64,000 bases of DNA from Spirochaetota bacterium (GTDB lineage Bacteria > Spirochaetota > UBA12135 > COTS27 > JAFLEE01). The stretch covers positions 1-64,000 of the forward strand of contig JAFLEE010000001.1 of assembly GCA_017302015.1 (NCBI GenBank), written 5' to 3'. Within the stretch, counting starts at the first letter, position 1. Every line of letters starts with the position of its first letter. The notes beneath the pieces were generated by a model. That model was not told where the DNA came from and ran no database searches. It saw only the letters and a list, made by a program, of their open reading frames with translations. Below, in pieces: positions 17,602 to 31,066 of the stretch. A program made the translations under genes and the position numbers.

Positions 17602-19854
17602 CTAGATTCCGGGAAGCGTCGGCGCCACCGGGAGCGACGGCACCCCCGGCACGGTCGATGCCCCCGGGATCGCCGGCAGCGCCGAGGCGTTCGTCGAGGG
17701 CGGGTTCAGGTCGAAGTTCAGGCTGATCTGGAGGGATCCCTGGGGCGTCGAGGCCCCGTTGGGGAAGGAGAGGCTGTAGCGCGCCATGAGTTCCATGGGG
17801 CCGAGGATGGTGAGGTGGGCCTCGGCGCCCACCAGCGTCTGGGCGTCGATGAGGTTGCTCACCAGGCCCCCCGGCGTGACGTTGTGGCGGAGATAGAAGG
17901 CGTTGGCGTAGAAGCCCTTCAGGGCGCCCTTATAGATCGAGAGTTGCGCCTTCATCTGGTTCCTCTGGAAGGCGAGGGTCTGGGGATCATAGAAGGCCTC
18001 GAACGAGGCGGTGAAGGCGCCGGCCTTCCCGAAACTCACCCCGAGTTCCCCCCCCCAACCCAGGCTATTGGTGTTCCGATTGGCGAGGAGGTTCGAGATC
18101 ATGTCGGCCCGCTGCCAATCGTAATTGACGAACGGATTGAAGAGGCCGGCCTGGAACCCGTTGAGGTTGTAATAGCCCTCCGCCTTGTAGCGCAGGGGGC
18201 CCAGATCTCCCTTCAGCCCCGCCGCGAAACCGGGGCCGAGGGCCCAGAGATTGGTGGCGATGCGGACGTCGAGCATGGAGGCGCTCACCGTGGGTTGGAA
18301 GCGCACCGACCCCTTCCCGAGGGGCAGGCCCAGGTCGAGGCCGAAGCCGTCGACGCTATTGAGCGCGTTGGTGTAGATCGCGTACGGGTGCGCGTTGGTG
18401 AGGCTCGGCTTCAGCGGGGTGTCGAGGAGCAGCCAGTTCACCCCGACGTTCAGGCCGCCCAATGGCCCGAGTTGGCCCTTGCGCTCGGGCTTGGCGAACG
18501 AAACGAGGGGAAGCCATTCGAGCCGGACGCCATAGAGGAGTTTCTGGCTGAGATCGCCGCTGAAGAACGTCCCCCCGAGGCCCAACCAGGGGTCGCGGTA
18601 GCCGAGCACGAGGCCCTTCACCTGCTTCACCGGGAACTCGAGCATATTATTGTAGCCATCGAGCAGGTGGCCCCCGCCCCAGGTCATGCCGGGAATACCG
18701 CCGTAGCGCAGGGTGAAGCGCCAGATCGACATCTGGAAATAGACGAGCTTGTTCAGCACGTCCTGCGCGCTGTCGAAATCCCAATCGGAGGCGTTGTAGA
18801 AATTCGCGGGGAGATAGAATTGGTCGCGCACGCCGAAGATGACGGGCAGGTAGAGGCCGAGGCCGAAGGGGCCCCACGAGAGTTCCGGGACCCACGTGAG
18901 CGTCCCCCAGATGCCGCAATGGGGGACCTGGAGGGTCGCGAGTTGGAAGGGGTAGCCGTAATTCGCGGCGTTCGTGTCGCCCGGTTCCTGGAAGATGCCG
19001 AGTTGGAGGCTATGGCGGAACTGGAATTTCCAGGGCATGGGGGGGAAGAGCGGGTCGGCGGGGCGCTTCACCACCTGGGGCGGCCCGCGTTTGGGGCGGG
19101 CATTGGTGGCCTTGGTCTCCGCCTGTTTTTCCTTGGCGGCGGTCTTGGCCTCTTCTTCCCGGTTCGAAAGGGGCGGGCGCTCGTTGGTGGGGGAGAGCAG
19201 GAGATCGGGATGGACGGCGGCGGCGGGCGCCGGGATATTCCAATCCTGGTAGACCGAAAGCGCCGTCATGCCCGCGGTGGGGGGATCGGTGGAGCGGATG
19301 ACCGAACTGGAATGCCCCACCGGCACCACCACCGCTTCCCCCGTCTGGAAGGTGTTATTGAAGTTCACCAGGCCGGCGAGGGTGTGCACGCTGGTCTTGT
19401 CCGCCGCGGCATCCAATAAAAAATCCCCCCCGATGGTGGCGACCCGCCCGTCGCGCGTCTCCGCCACGAAGAAAGGGGCCTTCTGCGCGTCGATGAGGAT
19501 GCGGTAGCGCCCGTCGGTGATGCGCAGCCCGATGGCCAGGTTCGTCGCGGTGCGGCGCAAGACCTTGAGTTTGAAGACGCCGGGCTTCAATACCGAGACG
19601 CGGGCGCTGGCGCCCAGATCGATCTCCAGGTAGGTGTCGAGTCCCGTACGGATGCTGTCATCTTCCCGAAGGACCGTCTCGCGCACGATGGTGGCCCACT
19701 CCCCTTCCCCCGCCGGGCGGTACTGGGCCCGGCCCCGCACCGCGATGACCGAGGCCGCCGCTTCCCCGCTTCCTTGGGCCAAGAGGGCGGCTTCAGCGAG
19801 AATGAAAACCGCCGGGAGGATCCGAATAAGGAGGCGAAATGGAGGCGAGAACAT
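17602..19854 (-). CDS. FecR-domain protein with C-terminal outer-membrane barrel
   Basis: The roughly 750-aa product has a signal peptide (residues ~1-28, ending LLAQGSGE). A FecR-like beta domain follows (VIAVRGRAQYRP, DDSIRTGLDTYLEID, IATIGGDFLLDA-like segments, about residues 35-180). Next comes a Pro/Lys-rich linker (about 210-270). The remaining ~450 residues are rich in alternating aromatic/glycine beta strands, as in outer-membrane barrels, ending in a Pro/Ala/Leu-rich tail. FecR normally signals through an inner-membrane anti-sigma domain; here the domain is exported and fused to a barrel, so it probably binds a cell-surface ligand or polymer. I chose the ATG at 19854 so the signal peptide is N-terminal. 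It is convergent with purA, six bases apart. Confidence 0.7.
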   Translation of the reverse strand: MFSPPFRLLIRILPAVFILAEAALLAQGSGEAAASVIAVRGRAQYRPAGEGEWATIVRETVLREDDSIRTGLDTYLEIDLGASARVSVLKPGVFKLKVLRRTATNLAIGLRITDGRYRILIDAQKAPFFVAETRDGRVATIGGDFLLDAAADKTSVHTLAGLVNFNNTFQTGEAVVVPVGHSSSVIRSTDPPTAGMTALSVYQDWNIPAPAAAVHPDLLLSPTNERPPLSNREEEAKTAAKEKQAETKATNARPKRGPPQVVKRPADPLFPPMPWKFQFRHSLQLGIFQEPGDTNAANYGYPFQLATLQVPHCGIWGTLTWVPELSWGPFGLGLYLPVIFGVRDQFYLPANFYNASDWDFDSAQDVLNKLVYFQMSIWRFTLRYGGIPGMTWGGGHLLDGYNNMLEFPVKQVKGLVLGYRDPWLGLGGTFFSGDLSQKLLYGVRLEWLPLVSFAKPERKGQLGPLGGLNVGVNWLLLDTPLKPSLTNAHPYAIYTNALNSVDGFGLDLGLPLGKGSVRFQPTVSASMLDVRIATNLWALGPGFAAGLKGDLGPLRYKAEGYYNLNGFQAGLFNPFVNYDWQRADMISNLLANRNTNSLGWGGELGVSFGKAGAFTASFEAFYDPQTLAFQRNQMKAQLSIYKGALKGFYANAFYLRHNVTPGGLVSNLIDAQTLVGAEAHLTILGPMELMARYSLSFPNGASTPQGSLQISLNFDLNPPSTNASALPAIPGASTVPGVPSLPVAPTLPGI

Positions 19855-20039
19855 ACCGATGCAGTTGTTAACTTTTCTTGACCGACAAAGTGCAAAACAT
19901 CCCCACATATATACGGCATTCAGCCCCTTTAAATGATATTCGCCCTGGTATTAGAACCATTCCAACGAAATGGCTCGGTTCATTCATCCGTGGGCGAATT
20001 CGGCGGCTTGGGCCCCATTGGGCAGTTCCCCATAAACCA

Positions 20040-20088
20040 TTGACCCGGTGCTCCCTCGATGCTATATTTAAAACGGACTAAATTAGTC
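20040..20088 (+). promoter_or_regulatory. suf operon promoter with IscR-type operator
   Basis: TTGACC (20040-20045) and TATATT (20063-20068) are 17 bp apart, a near-consensus sigma-70 promoter. Transcription should start near 20075. Directly there lies GACTAAATTAGTC (20076-20088), a dyad with 6-bp arms that matches the core of the E. coli IscR type-1 site (GACTRWWWYAGTC) at every position. Binding would block initiation, so the downstream Rrf2 regulator probably represses its own operon when iron-sulfur status is good. Confidence 0.8.
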
Positions 20089-20097
20089 TTATATCCC

Positions 20098-20526
20098 ATG
20101 GTCAGAATCAATAAAAAACTCGAATACGCGCTCATCCTGCTGGGCCATTGGGTGCGCAAGCCCGGCCTGCTCTCCGCCAAAGACGCCGAGCAGCGCTTCG
20201 GCCTATCCTTCGATGTCACCAGCAAGGTCATGCAGGCCCTGGCGCAGACGGGCATCCTCAAGAGCGTGAAGGGCGCCCGCGGCGGCTATCTCCTGGAGAA
20301 GGACCCCGCCACCGTCTCCATGTTCGACCTCCACCTCGCCCTCGTCGGGCCGGTGAGCGTGGCCAGCTGCCTCCAGGAAGACGGCATCTGCGACCTCTCG
20401 GAGCATTGCAGCATCCTCTCCCCGGTCCTCCACCTAAACGAGCGCATCTCCCAATTCTACCGGGGCATCACCGTCGCCGAACTCCTGCGCTCCGCCAAAG
20501 CGCAAGCCCACGCCGCCCAGGCCTGA
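20098..20526 (+). CDS. Rrf2-family iron-sulfur regulator (IscR/SufR-like)
   Basis: The 142-aa protein starts with the Rrf2 winged helix-turn-helix ([44 protein letters not shown]). Around residues 90-105 it has three cysteines, C-x6-C-x5-C, with a His just before the third ([17 protein letters not shown]), the position where IscR and SufR ligate a [2Fe-2S] or [4Fe-4S] cluster. It heads the suf operon and sits immediately after an IscR-type operator, so autorepression is likely. The ATG at 20098 gives the usual family N-terminus; an upstream in-frame start would lie in the promoter region. No Shine-Dalgarno is seen. Confidence 0.92.
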   Translation: MVRINKKLEYALILLGHWVRKPGLLSAKDAEQRFGLSFDVTSKVMQALAQTGILKSVKGARGGYLLEKDPATVSMFDLHLALVGPVSVASCLQEDGICDLSEHCSILSPVLHLNERISQFYRGITVAELLRSAKAQAHAAQA

Positions 20527-20533
20527 AGGTCCC

Positions 20534-21997
<1,464 letters not shown>

Positions 21998-22035
21998 CGC
22001 CCCGCCCGACCCCATCCCCAACCCCAGGAAAGCCT

Positions 22036-22800
<765 letters not shown>

Positions 22801-22802
22801 CC

Positions 22803-24098
22803 ATGGGATCCCCGCTCCTCGATTCCATCCAGGCCGCCTGGAGCCTCCCGGGAAGGGACGCCTCCGGGGCCTGGGACCGCGAGCGCCGAACGGGCCGAGA
22901 CCTCGTCGCCGCCCGCGGCCTCCCCCAGAAATCCGAGGAGGCCTGGCGACACACCTCCCTCGCCGACCTGGCCGCCCAATCGTTCATCCCCGCCCCGCCC
23001 CAGGCCCCGCTTCCCGCCGCCCTCGTCGACCGCCTGACGGAGATCCTCGACGCGGGCGATTTTCCCCTCGTCTTCGTGGATGGGTTCCTCCATCTCCCGG
23101 GCGGCAGCCGCGCCCTGCCCGCCGGCTTCCACGCGAAGGATCTCCGGGGAGAGGCGATCCTCCCTCCCGTCTTCCAGCAGGCCCCCGATTCCCGGGAGCC
23201 CTTCGAGGCCGTCAACCGCTCCTTGTGCGACTCGGCCTGGCTCCTCACCGTCGACGAAGGCGTGCGCCTCGAGGCGCCCATCCACGTGGTGAACCTCCAC
23301 TCCCCGGCCGCCGCCGCGCGCATGTCCCACGGGCGCCTCTACCTGCGCCTCGGCCGGGGCGCCTCCTTGCGCTTCCTCTCGAGCCATCTGGCCCCGGGCG
23401 CCGGGGCGCCGAGTTTCGCCACCCACGCCGTGCGTGCGTTCCAAGATACCGAAAGCCGCCTCGAGTTCCTCCACGCGAGCGCCGGGAACCCGGGCCATAG
23501 CGGCGTCCAGACCATCTCCGTGCACCAGAAGGCCAAGAGTTTTCTCGACTTCACGGCCGTGTGCGCCGGCGGCCTGCTCTCCCGGTTGAGCCTCGAGCAC
23601 CTCCTCGACGGCGAGGGCGCCGAAGCACGTTTAAGGGGGCTCTATCCGCTCGATGGCGCGAAGCATAACGACATCCACGTGCACCTGCGCCACGCCGCGC
23701 CCGACGGGAAGAGCCGCCAGACCTTCCGGGGCGTGCTCGACGGGAAGAGCCGCGCGGTCTTCACCGGGAAAGTCACCGTGGACAAGGGCGCCCATGGCAC
23801 CGATGCGGGGCAATCCAACCGCACGCTCCTGCTCTCCCCCGATGCCCGGGTGGATGCCCGGCCCCAACTCGAGATCTACAACGACGATGTGAAGTGCGCC
23901 CACGGCGCCACCACGGGCCAACTCCGCGAAGAGGAACTCTTCTACCTCACCTCCCGCGGGATCCCCAGGGAGCAGGCGCGGGCGCTCCTAGCCGCCGGGT
24001 TCGTGGAAGACCTCCTCGGCGCCATCCCCGAAGGCCGGCTGCGCCTCCACGCCAGGGCGTGGCTCGCCCAGCACGGCCCTTCGGCCCAGAAGGCCTGA
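22803..24098 (+). CDS. sufD: Fe-S assembly protein SufD
   Basis: SufD is the SufB paralogue of the SufBCD scaffold. The 431-aa product has a less conserved N-terminus with the SufD-type KSEEAWRHTSLADL. Its C-terminal half has the beta-helix core: GLYPLDGAKHNDIHVHLRHA, SRQTFRGVLDGKSRAVFTG, QSNRTLLLSPDARVDARPQL and CAHGATTGQL, then a helical tail. The His in AHGATTG and other SufB-interface residues are kept. The ATG at 22803 lies directly after the sufC stop; a TTG six bases earlier is less likely. Confidence 0.95.
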   Translation: MGSPLLDSIQAAWSLPGRDASGAWDRERRTGRDLVAARGLPQKSEEAWRHTSLADLAAQSFIPAPPQAPLPAALVDRLTEILDAGDFPLVFVDGFLHLPGGSRALPAGFHAKDLRGEAILPPVFQQAPDSREPFEAVNRSLCDSAWLLTVDEGVRLEAPIHVVNLHSPAAAARMSHGRLYLRLGRGASLRFLSSHLAPGAGAPSFATHAVRAFQDTESRLEFLHASAGNPGHSGVQTISVHQKAKSFLDFTAVCAGGLLSRLSLEHLLDGEGAEARLRGLYPLDGAKHNDIHVHLRHAAPDGKSRQTFRGVLDGKSRAVFTGKVTVDKGAHGTDAGQSNRTLLLSPDARVDARPQLEIYNDDVKCAHGATTGQLREEELFYLTSRGIPREQARALLAAGFVEDLLGAIPEGRLRLHARAWLAQHGPSAQKA

Positions 24099-24105
24099 GC
24101 GCTCC

Positions 24106-25347
24106 ATGGAATCCCCGACCCTCGCCAAGCCTAAGGAGAGCGCGCTTCGCGCCGCCTTCCCCGTGCTCTCCCGCAAGGTGCACGGCAAGCCCCTCGTCTA
24201 CCTCGACAACGCCGCTACGACCCTGAAACCGGCCGCCGTCCTCGACGCGATGGACCACTATTACCGCCACGGCACGGCGAATATCCACCGCGGCATCCAC
24301 ACCCTCGCCGAGGAAGCTACCGCCGCCTACGAGGGCGCCCGCGACCGCGTGGCCGCCTTCGTGCGCGCTTCCTCCCGGGGCGAGATCCTCTTCACCCGGG
24401 GCACCACCGAATCCATCAACCTCGTGGCCCAGGCCTGGGGCCGCGGCGCCCTGAAGCCCGGCGACGAGATCCTCCTCACCGGCATGGAGCACCACGCCAA
24501 CCTCGTGCCGTGGCAGCTGCTGCGGGACGCCACGGGCGCCGTGCTGCGGGAGATCCCCGTCACCGAAGCGGGCGAACTCGACCTGGGCGCCCTGCCGGGA
24601 CTCCTCGGCGAGCGGACGAAACTCGTGGCCTTCCCGTGGGTCTCCAACGCGCTGGGCACGGTGAATCCCGCCGCGGAGCTCGTGCGCCTCGTGAGGCAGC
24701 ATTGCGGGGGGAAGATCCTGGTGGATGGCGCCCAGGCGGTCTCCCATTTCCCCGTCGACGTGGGCGCCCTCGACATCGATTTCCTCGCCTTCTCCGGGCA
24801 TAAGCTCTACGGCCCCACGGGCATCGGCGTGCTCTGGGGCCGCGAATCCCTCCTCGAGGCCATGCCCCCGTGGCAGGGGGGCGGCGACATGATCAAGACC
24901 GTGACCTTCGAATCCGCCTCGTGGAACGAACTTCCCCACAAGTTCGAGGCCGGCACGCCCGCCATCGCCGAGGCCATCGGCCTCGGGGCCGCCGTCGCCT
25001 TCGTCGAGGAGACCGGTTGGGAAACGATCCGCGAGCGGGAGAACGAGCTCCGCCGCTACGCCGAACCCCTGCTGGGCGCGGTGCCCGGCCTGCGCCTCCT
25101 CGGCGCCGCGGGGGAACGGGCGCCCGTCTTCTCCTTCAACCTCCCCGGCGTCCATCCCAGCGATATCGGCGCGCTCCTCGACACCGAGGGCATCGCCATC
25201 CGAACGGGCACCCATTGCACGATGCCGCTGCACGCGCGATTCGGGCTCTCCGCCAGCGCCCGCGCCAGTTTCGCGTTCTATAACACCCGTCACGAAGCCG
25301 ACCTGCTCCTGCAGGGCCTCGACAAAGTGCTTCGACTCACCCGCTAA
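24106..25347 (+). CDS. sufS: Cysteine desulfurase SufS
   Basis: SufS is the class II desulfurase feeding sulfur to SufB. The 413-aa protein has VYLDNAATTLKP, the PLP lysine in FSGHKLYGPTGIG (near residue 230) and the active-site cysteine in RTGTHCTMPLHARFG. The short active-site loop is characteristic of class II. SufS normally needs SufE or SufU; neither is in this operon, so that partner must be elsewhere or be replaced. It lies between sufD and the nfu gene with spacings under 12 bases. Confidence 0.96.
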   Translation: MESPTLAKPKESALRAAFPVLSRKVHGKPLVYLDNAATTLKPAAVLDAMDHYYRHGTANIHRGIHTLAEEATAAYEGARDRVAAFVRASSRGEILFTRGTTESINLVAQAWGRGALKPGDEILLTGMEHHANLVPWQLLRDATGAVLREIPVTEAGELDLGALPGLLGERTKLVAFPWVSNALGTVNPAAELVRLVRQHCGGKILVDGAQAVSHFPVDVGALDIDFLAFSGHKLYGPTGIGVLWGRESLLEAMPPWQGGGDMIKTVTFESASWNELPHKFEAGTPAIAEAIGLGAAVAFVEETGWETIRERENELRRYAEPLLGAVPGLRLLGAAGERAPVFSFNLPGVHPSDIGALLDTEGIAIRTGTHCTMPLHARFGLSASARASFAFYNTRHEADLLLQGLDKVLRLTR

Positions 25348-25358
25348 AGGAGCCGCCC

Positions 25359-25919
25359 ATGGAAAACCCGGCCACGGACATCCGCATCTCGACGGAATGG
25401 ACCCCCAACCCCAACGCCATGAAATTCGTCCTCGACCGCGACGTGCGCAGCGGGGGGAAGATCTCCTTCCCCAGCGCGAAGGAAGCCGAGCACGTGCCCC
25501 TGGCGCGCGGCCTCTTCCTTCTGGTCTACGTGGAGCAGGTGCACTTCCACGAGAACGTGGTGACGGTGACCAAGAACGAGGCCGTCTCCTGGGAGCGCGC
25601 CGAGGTCGATGTGAAAGAGGTGATCCTGCGGGAACTCCCCACCCACGACCCCGCCTTCGCCGAGGACAATCCCGACCGCCGCGCCCATCTTTCCCCGGAG
25701 CTCCAGAAGATCGAGGAGATCCTCGACCGCACCATCCGCCCCGGCCTCCAGGGCGATGGCGGCGACCTCGAGGTGATCTCCCTAGAGGACAAGAAACTCA
25801 CCATCAGCTACCAGGGCGCCTGCGGAAGTTGCCCCTCCTCCATCGGGGGCACCCTCAACGCCATCGAGGGCATCCTCCGGGACGAGTACGACCCCGAGAT
25901 GCAGGTGGTCATCGGGTAA
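25359..25919 (+). CDS. Nfu-type iron-sulfur carrier (Nfu_N + NifU C-terminal domain)
   Basis: The 186-aa product starts with an Nfu N-terminal domain (TEWTPNPNAMKFVLDRDV; HVPLARGLFL). It ends with a NifU-like C-terminal domain carrying the cluster-binding CxxC in ACGSCPSSI, together with RPGLQGDGGDLEV. Nfu proteins receive clusters from the Suf scaffold and hand them to targets. The order (Nfu_N plus NifU domain) matches eukaryotic/alphaproteobacterial Nfu rather than A-type NfuA. AAAGGAG precedes the ATG. It is the last gene of the suf operon, closed by a strong hairpin. Confidence 0.93.
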   Translation: MENPATDIRISTEWTPNPNAMKFVLDRDVRSGGKISFPSAKEAEHVPLARGLFLLVYVEQVHFHENVVTVTKNEAVSWERAEVDVKEVILRELPTHDPAFAEDNPDRRAHLSPELQKIEEILDRTIRPGLQGDGGDLEVISLEDKKLTISYQGACGSCPSSIGGTLNAIEGILRDEYDPEMQVVIG

Positions 25920-25922
25920 CGC

Positions 25923-25963
25923 CGCCTTCGTTCGCCGCGGCGACGCCCCGACGAACGAAGGCG
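25923..25963. terminator. Bidirectional hairpin between nfu and lacZ
   Basis: Perfect 12-bp arms (CGCCTTCGTTCG / CGAACGAAGGCG) flank a 17-base loop and fill the 50-bp gap between two convergent genes. There is no U-tract, so it would act as a factor-assisted or roadblock terminator for both sides. Confidence 0.6.
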
Positions 25964-25969
25964 CCCGGC

Positions 25970-29044
<3,075 letters not shown>

Positions 29045-29110
29045 TCAGTTCCGTTCGTGGGAATGATGGGCTTGAACCCCGGTTTCTGCCATGCAGGATC
29101 AAGAAGGCCT

Positions 29111-29139
29111 TTGTATATTTGCGAAATTATCGATACAAT
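29111..29139 (+). promoter_or_regulatory. Promoter of the AraC-type regulator, near lacZ promoter
   Basis: TTGTAT and TACAAT are separated by 17 bp. The sequence between them is AT-rich and contains the palindrome TATCGATA (29128-29135). The region is nearly symmetric and could also serve the divergent lacZ gene. Confidence 0.55.
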
Positions 29140-29155
29140 TATTTCCGATTTTTCT

Positions 29156-30094
29156 ATGCCGCCAAAACCGCTCCCCGTCCAATTCCGGCCGCCATCGAAG
29201 ATCCTGCGGCAGAATACCCCCGAGCGCATCGAGGGCTTTCCGGGGGCCCATTGCCATCCCCATTGGGAACTCGGCCTCGTGCTTCACGGCGGGGGCAGGC
29301 TCGAACTCCGGGGGCGGGGCCTGCAGATCTCCGAGGGCGACCTCTACGTGCTTTCGCCCGGCACCGCCCACCATGAGCGCGCCCACGCCGGCGGGATGTA
29401 CCCCGTCATCGCCTATATCGCCCTCGACGCCGACCAGATCCCCGGCTGCCCCGAAGGCTGCCGATTCCTCGCCCGGCGGGAAGGCCTCGATTTCATCCCC
29501 CTCTTCACCTCCATCGCCCGCGAGGTGGCCCAGCGCGCCGAAGGCTGGGAGGCGGTCATCGATTCCGAAATCAAGAAACTCCTCGTCTATCTGAAGCGCC
29601 CCCAGGCCGTCCCCGTCCTCGAGGTCGACCCGGTACGCCTGGCCTTCCGGGAGGACCTGGTGTCCCAATGGAAGACCCTGGTGGAAAATGAAGGGCTGAA
29701 GCGCGATTTCCGGATCGGGAGCGGGGGGCGGGTGGGGCCCCTGAGCCTGCGGCGCTTCCAGACCTTCTTCAAAGAGGCCACGGGACTCACTTGCAAAGCG
29801 TGGGTGCTCCGCCACCGTCTGGAGCGGGCTCGCCACCTATTGGAGTTCGGCCGCATGCCCCTGGGCGAAATCGCCGAAGCCTGCGGCTTCGCCGACGTCT
29901 ACCATTTCAATCGGAGCTTCAAGGCCCATAGCGGGGTGCCCCCCGCCCGCTACCGCATGGGGGCCGGACGCCAAGCCTGGGTCCCCAGCGCCCCCGCCTC
30001 CCCCCGGCGTCCCCTTTCGTCGGCGCCGCGGCGGGCCGTCAGAACCCCGCCCCGCCCCGTTCTCCCCCCGCCGAAAAGAACGTCGCCATCGTGA
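29156..30094 (+). CDS. AraC-family transcriptional regulator
   Basis: The 312-aa protein has an N-terminal cupin ligand-binding domain (HCHPHWELGLVLHGGGRLELRG-like, split around residues 30-100; GDLYVLSPGTAHHER). It has a C-terminal double helix-turn-helix with LSLRRFQTFFKEATGLT and the AraC signature LGEIAEACGFADVYHFNRSF. A Pro/Arg-rich tail of about 45 residues follows the DNA-binding domain and overlaps the convergent PAS-like gene. It is divergent from lacZ and probably activates it in response to a sugar; the sugar is unknown. Confidence 0.9.
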   Translation: MPPKPLPVQFRPPSKILRQNTPERIEGFPGAHCHPHWELGLVLHGGGRLELRGRGLQISEGDLYVLSPGTAHHERAHAGGMYPVIAYIALDADQIPGCPEGCRFLARREGLDFIPLFTSIAREVAQRAEGWEAVIDSEIKKLLVYLKRPQAVPVLEVDPVRLAFREDLVSQWKTLVENEGLKRDFRIGSGGRVGPLSLRRFQTFFKEATGLTCKAWVLRHRLERARHLLEFGRMPLGEIAEACGFADVYHFNRSFKAHSGVPPARYRMGAGRQAWVPSAPASPRRPLSSAPRRAVRTPPRPVLPPPKRTSPS

Positions 30095-30719
30095 CCTCTC
30101 CGCGCCCCAATTCCAAGCGGCAGAGGCGGTAGCGTGCCACCCGGGCCCCGTTGCCCGTCATGAGTTCGTAGACGCGCTCGCCGTCGGGCTTGACGAGGAG
30201 ATTGAAGAACTCGGGGGGCAGGTACTCCTCGATGCGCGTTTGACGACCGCCGAGGTTCTCCTGGAGGATGCGCAGCAGGCGCCGGCTGGCCTTATTACGG
30301 AAGATCAGTTCGCGCCGTGAATTGAAGACGAGGACCGGGGAGGCGACGTCCTCGAGCAGGCGCTGGTACTCGTCGCCGCTGAGTTCCTGCAAGGGCCGGA
30401 AGCGCATGTTGAACTCGGAGGCCGAAAGCTCCGTGAGGGCGAAGGATTGGGCGTCGACGATGGGCACCTTGGCGGGGGCCTTCTCGTCGATCTCCTTGAA
30501 GAAATCGGCGTCGCTTCGCTTCTCGGTGAGGTAGGGCAGGTATTGGATGATGTCTTCGCGGAAGAAGGCCTCGGAGTGGACCTTCGACATCGTCTTCTCG
30601 TGGGTGAGGTAGGACTTGATGGCCTGCTCCCGCACGATGGGGATCGCCGACAGGCCGCAGCCGTAGAAGACCTTGAGGAGAACCTGGGGCTTGAGGGCGA
30701 CGGCGGTTTCGGTCGGCAC
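30039..30719 (-). CDS. PAS-like sensory protein of unknown function
   Basis: The 226-aa product has no membrane segment. Its C-terminal half (about residues 130-215) looks like a PAS fold: DVASPVLVFNSRRELIFRNKA, then a helix, a beta strand and VARYRLCRLELGRGEVTMAT. The N-terminal half (VFYGCGLSAIPIVREQAIKSY) is helical and unrecognised. There is no kinase or output domain. The GTG at 30719 is chosen because GAAGG precedes it and the upstream gene stops at 30725. Its 3' end overlaps the AraC gene tail to tail by 56 bases. It is probably co-transcribed with the small membrane protein upstream. Confidence 0.65.
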   Translation of the reverse strand: MPTETAVALKPQVLLKVFYGCGLSAIPIVREQAIKSYLTHEKTMSKVHSEAFFREDIIQYLPYLTEKRSDADFFKEIDEKAPAKVPIVDAQSFALTELSASEFNMRFRPLQELSGDEYQRLLEDVASPVLVFNSRRELIFRNKASRRLLRILQENLGGRQTRIEEYLPPEFFNLLVKPDGERVYELMTGNGARVARYRLCRLELGRGEVTMATFFSAGGERGGAGF

Positions 30720-30724
30720 GGCCT

Positions 30725-31033
30725 TCAGGGCGCCTCCGCCGGGGTGCGGGGCACGGCGGCCTTCTTCGCGCGGTGGATCTCGCCGATGAGGAGCGGCCAC
30801 GCCACCAGGATGGGGATGGAGAGGACGACCCCGGCGGCGGTGTTCTCGGCGCGCAGCCCGGGCCGGGCGTCGGCGGTGGCGAACACCAGGATCGGCAAGG
30901 CGCTCAGGAGGGAGAGGGCGAAGATATTGGCCGTGGTGCGGTGCGTATCGATGCGTCCGAGGGTCTCTTGCGCCGGCAGCGGCGAGAGGAGGAGGGCCGA
31001 GAAAAGCAGCGCGAAAACCGTGAAGCGGACCAC
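30725..31033 (-). CDS. Small membrane protein, unknown function
   Basis: The 102-aa product has two hydrophobic segments: residues ~5-22 (which could be a signal peptide ending LPAQE) and ~40-55, and a third one near 68-84, ending in a basic tail. No family is recognised. The GTG at 31033 lies five bases after a perfect TATAAT on the minus strand, so the mRNA would be leaderless. It is divergent from bioF with only 33 bases between the start codons. Confidence 0.6.
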   Translation of the reverse strand: MVRFTVFALLFSALLLSPLPAQETLGRIDTHRTTANIFALSLLSALPILVFATADARPGLRAENTAAGVVLSIPILVAWPLLIGEIHRAKKAAVPRTPAEAP

Positions 31034-31038
31034 GGGAG

Positions 31039-31060
31039 ATTATATCCTGCATGATACATT
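31039..31060. promoter_or_regulatory. Back-to-back -10 elements between the membrane protein gene and bioF
   Basis: TATAAT on the minus strand (31039-31044) and TACATT on the plus strand (31055-31060, preceded by TG as in extended -10 promoters) serve divergent genes. The first ends five bases from a GTG and the second six bases from the bioF ATG. Confidence 0.55.
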
Positions 31061-31066
31061 GCCGAG

